Positions 6,251 through 10,589 of a stretch of DNA of 10,589 nt are shown here, one piece after another. The position numbers and the translations under genes are program-made. The DNA comes from JAVBKB01 sp031554275 (GTDB taxonomy: Bacteria > Bacillota > Bacilli > JARBTR01), in contig JAVBKB010000077.1 of NCBI GenBank assembly GCA_031554275.1, forward strand, positions 1 through 10,589. Direction: 5' to 3'. Below the pieces are notes generated by a model that saw only the letters and a list, made by a program, of their open reading frames with translations, had not been told where the DNA came from and ran no database searches. The first letter of the stretch is position 1; each line of letters begins with the position of its first letter.

Positions 6251-8248
6251 ATGAGGAAGAAAATTTCATATTTTCTTGGGACTATGGTAATGACTATAGT
6301 CTCTTTTTTTACGTTCATCACACCAGTTTTTGCAGAAACGACAAACGTTGCTATTCCGCTAATTGATAAATATCCATTGATGAATTATGAAGCGGTTACA
6401 TTTGTAGGGTGGCATATCCGTATTTTTGGTGACGAGGGTATGGCAAAAATCGCAACAGGTTTAGCCAATTTCTGTTTCACAATTAACAAGATAATTGTTG
6501 AAGTCGTTGATTATGGAATTGAGTTTCTGTATGGAATTAATGCAATTAATGGACTGGTTGATAATACGATTAGCATATCAAACAAAGCATGGACGGTTTT
6601 GTTTGATAATTTTGGTGCTGCTCTATTGATTGTTGCAGGATTGGTGATATTTTGTACGTTTGCGTTTAAGTCACCACAACATGCATTTCGTCAATTTGGG
6701 CAACTCTGCTTGGTGCTTATGCTTTCTTTCGGCTTCATGGCAGCTGGAGGTCCGATATTGAAGTATGTAAATAATGTAGCGTTAGACGCCCAGTCAATCA
6801 TGATGTCTGCTGGCTCTGGTAATTCTGGCGATTCAGTAACGCAAATAAGAGATAAGTACTTTGACACAACGGTAATGGATCCATTTTTATTAATGAATTT
6901 TGGAACAACAGATGAAAATGAAATAGAAAAAGAAGATCCCGAACGGATTGATCGAATTCTGAATCAACCTGAGATCGATGAATCTTTCGATAGTGACTTG
7001 GCAAAAGCAGAACTTGAGAAGAAGGAGAAGAGCTATAACAATGTGTATATGAGTTCTTCTTATGCATCTTATAAACTGGCAATATGTTTCTTCTCACCAC
7101 TGATATCTGTCGCTCTAGGTATTCCAATACTGGGAATCTCATTTGCGAACTTCTTTGCTCAAATACTTATATTAGTAATGACATGGCTCATGCCGTTTTT
7201 GATGATTCTTAGCATTATACCCAGATTTTCAAGTGCGGTGATGAATGGCTTTAAGCGAATGGGAGTCGGCTTTGTGGCAATGATCTTCTTTGGCGTGCTT
7301 ATGATGGGGATGTTTTATTTGATAGATTTGATCAAGTTAATTATTCCTGGAACCGATGTTGCGGGATACTTTTTAGAATCTGTGTGTATTATTATCTCTA
7401 TTTTCCTGATTATTAAATTCCGACATAAGATTATTAGCGCAATCTCGAAGGATATCGTTAATAATGCGGGTTATAGAGGGGTTAAGCAAGCAGAAGACTA
7501 CATTGGTAATAAAGCAGGAGAATTACGAGACAAGCTGTTTGGAAATGAATCTGAAAGTAACAATGATGAATATGGCGATACAATTCCAAAAGTCGATGCA
7601 AGTAGGAGTGTTCAAGTAGAAGATTCAGTAGAAAATAATGAGGAAACCGAGTTTCAACGAACTGATCAAGCAGAAGAATCAGATAATGACGAAACTGAGG
7701 GAATATCAGATGATGCTGATGATGGAGAGACTGACGCAGATGAGATGGAACAAACTGAGCCAGAAACCGAAGAGGTGTCAGAAATTGAGGATGCATCGGA
7801 TCAAGACGAAATGTCACCAGAAGCAGGAGAACTGACAGATCCGGATGAGTTGCCACCAGAAGCAGAAGAACTAGCAGACCAAGATGAATTTCCACCAGAT
7901 GTGGAAGAACTGACAGACCAAGATGAATTGTTGCCAGATGCAGAAGAACCGACAGATCAAGATGAATTGCCACCAGAAGCAGAGAAACTGACTGACCAAT
8001 ATGAACTACCACCAGATGCAGAAGCGCTGACAAATCAAGATGAATTTTCTCCGATTGCAGAAACTCCACATAATCAGGAAGGGTTAGATACGCAAAACCA
8101 AGAGATTCTGTCAGGCGCAATGCAATCTGAATCAAGTGAAACACAATCACAAGAGGTTGAGCAGATTCAAAACAATTCAAGTGGATTGCATGATGTGGAT
8201 GAATTGGAAGATCAAGACCAAGATGAAATTGATGGGATTCGAGAGTAG
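6251..8248 (+). CDS. tcpH: VirB6-like polytopic transfer protein (TcpH/ConG family) with acidic repeat tail
   Basis: The product has 665 residues, with ATG at 6251 after AAGGAGG (6238-6244). A signal-peptide-like N-terminus ends near residue 29 (TPVFA before ET). Hydrophobic segments follow at about 120-138, 151-170, 276-324 (probably two helices), 338-366 and 372-392. A hydrophilic loop at about 175-275 contains DPFLLMNFG, resembling the PYLLLQYG-type motif of ConG-like proteins. This is the VirB6-like channel component. From about residue 430 to the end the protein is disordered-looking and very rich in Asp/Glu/Gln. This tail contains seven 13-residue tandem repeats at 517-607 (consensus DQDELPPEAEELT). 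The membrane core fits the family well; a repeat tail of this kind is not something I know as a standard feature, and its side of the membrane is uncertain. Confidence 0.88.
   Translation: MRKKISYFLGTMVMTIVSFFTFITPVFAETTNVAIPLIDKYPLMNYEAVTFVGWHIRIFGDEGMAKIATGLANFCFTINKIIVEVVDYGIEFLYGINAINGLVDNTISISNKAWTVLFDNFGAALLIVAGLVIFCTFAFKSPQHAFRQFGQLCLVLMLSFGFMAAGGPILKYVNNVALDAQSIMMSAGSGNSGDSVTQIRDKYFDTTVMDPFLLMNFGTTDENEIEKEDPERIDRILNQPEIDESFDSDLAKAELEKKEKSYNNVYMSSSYASYKLAICFFSPLISVALGIPILGISFANFFAQILILVMTWLMPFLMILSIIPRFSSAVMNGFKRMGVGFVAMIFFGVLMMGMFYLIDLIKLIIPGTDVAGYFLESVCIIISIFLIIKFRHKIISAISKDIVNNAGYRGVKQAEDYIGNKAGELRDKLFGNESESNNDEYGDTIPKVDASRSVQVEDSVENNEETEFQRTDQAEESDNDETEGISDDADDGETDADEMEQTEPETEEVSEIEDASDQDEMSPEAGELTDPDELPPEAEELADQDEFPPDVEELTDQDELLPDAEEPTDQDELPPEAEKLTDQYELPPDAEALTNQDEFSPIAETPHNQEGLDTQNQEILSGAMQSESSETQSQEVEQIQNNSSGLHDVDELEDQDQDEIDGIRE
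7799..8071 (+). repeat. Seven 39-bp in-frame tandem repeats in the VirB6-like gene
   Basis: There are seven consecutive 39-bp units starting at 7799, 7838, 7877, 7916, 7955, 7994 and 8033. They encode DQDEMSPEAGELT, DPDELPPEAEELA, DQDEFPPDVEELT, DQDELLPDAEEPT, DQDELPPEAEKLT, DQYELPPDAEALT and NQDEFSPIAETPH. Every unit keeps the Pro at position 7 and the Ala/Val at position 9; acidic residues dominate. The first and last copies are the most degenerate. The exact codon multiple means copy-number changes would keep the reading frame. Confidence 0.9.
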
Positions 8249-8253
8249 AAGTT

Positions 8254-9225
8254 ATGCAGAAAACAATAGTTCTCAAACTACTTCAGATAATCCTGCCTCT
8301 TGTGCTTCCTTTGGTATTTTTTATTCTCATCATTTTATGTGCTGCTTATGAAGACAGTAATCAAGAACAGCCAACACCAATGCCAAATCAAGCATTATCA
8401 GCAGAATGTGAAGCATATCGTCCACTTGTAAAAAAGTACTGTGATGAATATGGCATTCCAGACCAAGTAGATGTGATTATGGCAATCATGATGCAAGAGA
8501 GTGGAGGGCGAATCCCTGATGTGATGCAGAGCTCCGAGTCCATTGGGCTTCCGCCAAACTCGATTACAAATCCAGAGGAATCGATTAAGTATGGTGTTCA
8601 GCACTATAAGCACATTATGGATTCCATCCCAAGTGGTGATCAGAATGCGGTCGTTCAGGGCTATAATTATGGCAGCGCATGGGCTGTATTTGTGAATGAA
8701 CATGGTGGAGTTTGGACGCCAGAATTAGCAATTGAGTTCTCTGATATTTGGGCAGCCAATTATGGTTGGGATAATTACGGAGATAAAGATTATGTGCCAC
8801 ATGTGCTTCGGTATTTACCTCAATATCCATCGGGAGATGGAATACAAATCTTTAATTATGACCAGGTTCATGCGATTATGCGACAGTATCTTGGAGTGCC
8901 GTACTTGTTCGGAGGGAAAGACCCAACGCAGGGGGGCGTTGATTGTTCAGGTTTAATGGAATATAGCTTCAAACAAGTTGGTGTAAACCTAAGTGGAAAT
9001 GCGCAAATGCAATATGATATGACTGTACCAGTTGCAGAAGCAGATGCTAAACCTGGTGATCTTGTGTTTTTTGAAACATATAAGGCAGGCGCATCTCATG
9101 TTGGGATGTATGTGGGTAACGATCAGTTTCTAAATGCGAACAACAATGGAGTAGAGTACTCAAGTATTTCAACCTGGCGAGAGTTATACCCATTCTTGGG
9201 ATATAGGAGGGTGGTTCATTATTGA
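8254..9225 (+). CDS. cwlT: CwlT-type bifunctional peptidoglycan hydrolase (lysozyme-like + NlpC/P60)
   Basis: The product has 323 residues and is membrane-anchored by a helix at about residues 9-31. A lysozyme-like/lytic domain follows: AIMMQESGG supplies the catalytic Glu (E82), then QSSESIGL and the SIKYGVQHY stretch typical of CwlT and Tn916 Orf14. The C-terminal NlpC/P60 peptidase has C231 in GGVDCSGLMEYSF, H282 in ASHVGMYVG and a polar third residue, N294, in FLNANNNGV; Asn in place of His is known in CwlT enzymes. The first domain cuts glycan strands and the second cuts stem peptides (D-Glu/mDAP-type bonds in relatives), locally opening the wall for the transfer channel. Both active sites look intact. 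The gene starts 5 bases after the VirB6-like gene and has only a weak Shine-Dalgarno, so coupling is likely. Its last 4 bases overlap the next gene. Confidence 0.95.
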   Translation: MQKTIVLKLLQIILPLVLPLVFFILIILCAAYEDSNQEQPTPMPNQALSAECEAYRPLVKKYCDEYGIPDQVDVIMAIMMQESGGRIPDVMQSSESIGLPPNSITNPEESIKYGVQHYKHIMDSIPSGDQNAVVQGYNYGSAWAVFVNEHGGVWTPELAIEFSDIWAANYGWDNYGDKDYVPHVLRYLPQYPSGDGIQIFNYDQVHAIMRQYLGVPYLFGGKDPTQGGVDCSGLMEYSFKQVGVNLSGNAQMQYDMTVPVAEADAKPGDLVFFETYKAGASHVGMYVGNDQFLNANNNGVEYSSISTWRELYPFLGYRRVVHY

Positions 9226-9704
9226 AAACGAAATGGATAAAAGTTCTTCTGATTTTAGCGGTTGTACTGATTGGATGGGGTGTAAAAAGTAAGTTTGCGA
9301 GCCAACAGACAATTGTTGAAAGTTATGAGCATAAAATAATTGAATTGAATCAGGTAGAAACAACAGCTGCTGATGAAGTCAATCGTACGTTTTTAGAGAG
9401 ATTTTTCACATACGAATCCATGCTGGATCGATATGAAGTAGGAGACATAACAACAGCTGATTGTTATGCTTCTCTCTTCCCTTCTGGCAAGGTGGAAAGC
9501 GATTCAGGATTGTCTTCCGAGCTAACAAGTTGTGATTCATACAAGAAGGAAGAAAGTAAAGATACCATTTCATTCTTGAATCAGCTGCAAATTACTATTA
9601 AGGTTGGTGGTAAGGAAACAGTGCAACATACAATTTTTAAAACAGAGCTTAAATTTGTTGATGGGGTCTGGAAAGTGAATGAAATTAGTTTCGAGGAAGA
9701 CTAA
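9222..9704 (+). CDS. Membrane-anchored conjugation accessory protein, 160 aa
   Basis: It starts with TTG at 9222 in a TTGA overlap with the cwlT stop. AGGAGG lies at 9205-9210, a slightly long 11 bases away. The product has one N-terminal membrane helix (about residues 7-20, VLLILAVVLIGWGV) and an extracytoplasmic domain. The phrases EVNRTFLERFFTYESMLDRY and ..TTADCYASLFPSG, followed by a strand-rich C-terminus ending FVDGVWKVNEISF, resemble one NTF2-like half of TcpC/VirB8-type proteins. A small VirB8-like accessory subunit is therefore a reasonable inference. ICEBs1 carries yddI at the same position after cwlT, encoding a protein of similar size; I cannot confirm homology. Two cysteines about 23 residues apart in the outer domain could form a disulfide. 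Confidence 0.75.
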   Translation: MKTKWIKVLLILAVVLIGWGVKSKFASQQTIVESYEHKIIELNQVETTAADEVNRTFLERFFTYESMLDRYEVGDITTADCYASLFPSGKVESDSGLSSELTSCDSYKKEESKDTISFLNQLQITIKVGGKETVQHTIFKTELKFVDGVWKVNEISFEED

Positions 9705-9706
9705 TA

Positions 9707-10012
9707 TTGATTTTGGTAGTGTATTTAATTTTAAGAGTGCACCTTGAAAAAGTGCTTTTTAGCATGAGTCTACAGTATTACATTGAGAAGGATATGAAAA
9801 AATACACACCCGATTGTAGCAGTGCAAGTGTCTATTTTAGTAGACAAGAAGAAAAATGGTCATTACAGCATTTATGGAAACTTTCTGATGAGGCAGTAAT
9901 GAATGATATAATCCCGCAACCAATGAGGATTATTTTTCAATTAGAGCAATATGCGTTATTCACGGTTGTCGATTCTTTAGTGGATGCTGAATGTTTGATC
10001 AATCCCATTTGA
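9707..10012 (+). CDS. Hypothetical small protein, 101 aa or shorter, start uncertain
   Basis: I do not recognise this protein. TTG at 9707 has AGGAAG at 9694-9699 and starts two bases after the previous stop, so it could be the next operon gene. However, its first codons run through a small hairpin followed by five T (9739-9760). An in-frame ATG at 9764 has no Shine-Dalgarno. With the long start, the first 20 residues are hydrophobic but interrupted by charges (MILVVYLILRVHLEKVLF), not a convincing membrane anchor. The remainder (YYIEKDMKKYTPDCSSASVYF.., ending VVDSLVDAECLINPI) shows no domain I can name. It may be an accessory gene or the remnant of one. Confidence 0.4.
   Translation: MILVVYLILRVHLEKVLFSMSLQYYIEKDMKKYTPDCSSASVYFSRQEEKWSLQHLWKLSDEAVMNDIIPQPMRIIFQLEQYALFTVVDSLVDAECLINPI
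9739..9760 (+). terminator. Possible weak intrinsic terminator after the T4SS operon
   Basis: GCAC (9739-9742) plus TT (9744-9745) pairs with AA plus GTGC (9750-9755), with one bulged C and a GAAA loop, followed by five T (9756-9760). The stem is short. Being 34 bases after the last firm transfer gene, it may partly end the operon transcript. Confidence 0.35.
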
Positions 10013-10106
10013 AATGCGTTCGAGTCTTTGGAAAAGCCAAGTTAATACTAAGAATATTGGACAAGTTTTGCACAATATAATAAATAAAAGTTGTTTAGAA
10101 AGGGGC

Positions 10107-10304
10107 ATGTTAATCGTAAAAGTAATTATGTATCTTCCAGATTCTGAAAGCGCATTAAACGAATTAAGTGATAAAGTAACAAAAGTCCATCTGGATGCAG
10201 TTGTTAACTACATAAGTCGGTTAACTTGTCCCAAGGAACAACGAACTGCCTTAATTGACGCAGTAATAGATGAACTACATGAGAAACATGATAATGGTCG
10301 TTGA
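10107..10304 (+). CDS. Hypothetical small protein, 65-96 aa, start uncertain
   Basis: I do not recognise this protein. The frame is open from ATG 10014 (96 aa), but no Shine-Dalgarno precedes it and the first 30 residues are unremarkable. The region from ATG 10107 (65 aa) looks more protein-like: MLIVKVIMYLPDSESALNEL, then a predicted helical stretch KVTKVHLDAVVNYISRLTCP and ALIDAVIDELHEKH. AGGGG at 10101-10105 is only one base from that ATG, which is too close to be ideal; ATG 10128 (58 aa) is also possible. A TATAAT at 10076-10081 sits upstream without a good -35. The product would be a small soluble helical protein with no clear DNA-binding or membrane motif. Confidence 0.5.
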   Translation: MLIVKVIMYLPDSESALNELSDKVTKVHLDAVVNYISRLTCPKEQRTALIDAVIDELHEKHDNGR

Positions 10305-10315
10305 TGGTCAGAGGT

Positions 10316-10344
10316 TTGACAAATCAATTCTTTTAAAAGATATG
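10316..10344 (+). promoter_or_regulatory. Possible promoter (perfect -35, poor -10)
   Basis: TTGACA at 10316-10321 is followed 17 bases later by GATATG (10339-10344), or 19 bases later by TATGCT. The -35 is perfect but the -10 is weak. A transcript from here would start almost on top of the hairpin at 10353-10396, which argues against strong use. Confidence 0.25.
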
Positions 10345-10352
10345 CTGACAAG

Positions 10353-10396
10353 ATTCGTACTTTTTGTTTCAATAACGTTAAGAGCGAATTTTTTTT
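10353..10396 (+). terminator. Probable intrinsic terminator downstream of the last small gene
   Basis: ATTCGTACTT (10353-10362) pairs with AAGAGCGAAT (10380-10389) apart from one A-A mismatch and one G-U. A run of eight T spans 10389-10396. The 17-base loop and the AU content make it moderate in strength. It lies about 50 bases after the 10304 stop, suitably placed to end the operon transcript. Confidence 0.5.
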
Positions 10397-10427
10397 AGTG
10401 GAAAACGAGAGTTCAGAATAATTTTAC

Positions 10428-10456
10428 TTGCACTTCATTATTTTTTGCGTAATCAT
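10428..10456 (+). promoter_or_regulatory. Possible promoter for the downstream attenuated leader
   Basis: TTGCAC (10428-10433), a 17-base spacer, then AATCAT (10451-10456); each hexamer matches consensus at four positions. Initiation near 10463 would give a leader that includes the short ORF at 10485 and the terminator at 10505-10562. It is the best-placed promoter candidate for the gene beyond the right edge, but the match is only fair. Confidence 0.35.
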
Positions 10457-10484
10457 TTAAGGGTAAACCAAAATTTAAGAAAGG

Positions 10485-10520
10485 ATGATAAAACATAATC
10501 AAATAAAATGGACCCAATAG
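10485..10520 (+). CDS. Possible 11-codon leader peptide overlapping the terminator stem
   Basis: ATG at 10485 opens an 11-codon frame, MIKHNQIKWTQ, ending at TAG 10518-10520. AAGAAAGG precedes it directly; the spacing to the ATG is short, which weakens the case. The last codons (TGG ACC CAA) lie inside the 5' arm of the 10507-10558 hairpin. A ribosome paused near the end of this frame would therefore block terminator formation. The geometry suggests a leader peptide; translation is not proven. Confidence 0.35.
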   Translation: MIKHNQIKWTQ

Positions 10521-10562
10521 AATGGACAGTAAAAAAAGTCTATTCTATTGGGTTCATTTTTT
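10505..10562 (+). terminator. Very strong intrinsic terminator or attenuator hairpin
   Basis: The arm 10507-10527 pairs with 10538-10558 over 21 continuous base pairs, including two G-U pairs and the core ACCCAATAGA against TCTATTGGGT. The loop is the 10 bases AGTAAAAAAA, and six T end the structure at 10557-10562. A-rich sequence before the 5' arm gives some T-tract on the opposite strand as well, so it could act in both directions. It ends 13 bases before a ribosome-binding site for the next gene. Confidence 0.9.
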
Positions 10563-10575
10563 GTAACATAAATAC

Positions 10576-10583
10576 GAGGTGAG
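10576..10583 (+). promoter_or_regulatory. Ribosome-binding site for a gene starting at or past the right edge
   Basis: GAGGTGAG at 10576-10583 is followed by AATAAT, the last six bases. If the next base outside the window is G, an ATG would lie at 10588-10590 with ideal spacing. The downstream gene itself is not visible. Confidence 0.55.
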
Positions 10584-10589
10584 AATAAT

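Noticed and set aside
7799..8071. CRISPR-like array
   Set aside because: The repeats are directly adjacent, without spacers, diverged and in frame inside a gene; they are protein repeats.
7482..8276. 264-codon open frame on the - strand
   Set aside because: It is antisense to the repeat tail of the VirB6-like gene. Its His/Leu-rich translation simply mirrors the acidic repeats, and it has no ribosome-binding site or domain.
8254..8360. Lipoprotein signal on CwlT (LIILCAA)
   Set aside because: The residue before the Cys is Leu, not Gly/Ala/Ser, so the lipobox is poor; a transmembrane anchor is more likely.
10076..10081. TATAAT as a promoter for the last small gene
   Set aside because: There is no acceptable -35 at 16-18 bases upstream and no extended -10; TTGGAC at 10057 is only 13 bases away.

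Overview
The window reads as part of the transfer region of an integrative and conjugative element (ICE) or conjugative plasmid from a low-GC Gram-positive bacterium (Bacillota). The DNA is AT-rich, Shine-Dalgarno sites are strong, and GTG and TTG starts are common. The surface protein carries a sortase signal, and the secretion genes match the single-membrane type IV secretion system (T4SS) of ICEBs1, pCW3 and Tn916. A lactic-acid-bacteria, Enterococcus or Listeria-type host is my guess; the sequence does not settle the genus. All credible genes are on the + strand.

Layout. (1) Bases 2-1306: 3' part of a large sortase-anchored adhesin built of Cna_B/SpaA-type domains, closed by an intrinsic terminator at 1326-1363. 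(2) 1381-2114: two small genes of unknown function, overlapping by one base, with a second terminator inside the end of the second gene. (3) 2126-9704: a tightly packed conjugation operon. It encodes TcpC (VirB8-like), a TcpD-type small membrane protein, TcpE (VirB3-like position), a VirB4-type ATPase, a VirB6-like polytopic channel protein with a long acidic repeat tail, a CwlT-type two-domain wall hydrolase, and a small membrane-anchored protein. The order tcpC-tcpD-tcpE-virB4-virB6-cwlT agrees with ICEBs1 conB-conC-conD-conE-conG-cwlT, and differs from Tn916, where the TcpC homologue lies after the hydrolase. (4) 9707-10304: two less certain small genes. (5) 10305-10589: no sizeable gene, but two terminators, possible promoters, a possible leader peptide and a ribosome-binding site for a gene starting just past the right edge.

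How it works together. The adhesin probably promotes donor-recipient contact. CwlT opens the peptidoglycan. TcpC, TcpD, TcpE and the VirB6-like protein form the membrane channel, and the VirB4 ATPase powers it. Relaxase, coupling protein, oriT, integrase and replication genes are not in this window.

The most unusual signal is regulatory. Three strong intrinsic terminators each sit almost directly against the ribosome-binding site of the next gene, leaving no room for a new promoter. Expression of those genes would therefore depend on terminator read-through, antitermination or attenuation. The last of the three also overlaps a possible 11-codon leader ORF, an arrangement typical of ribosome-controlled attenuators in front of inducible genes.
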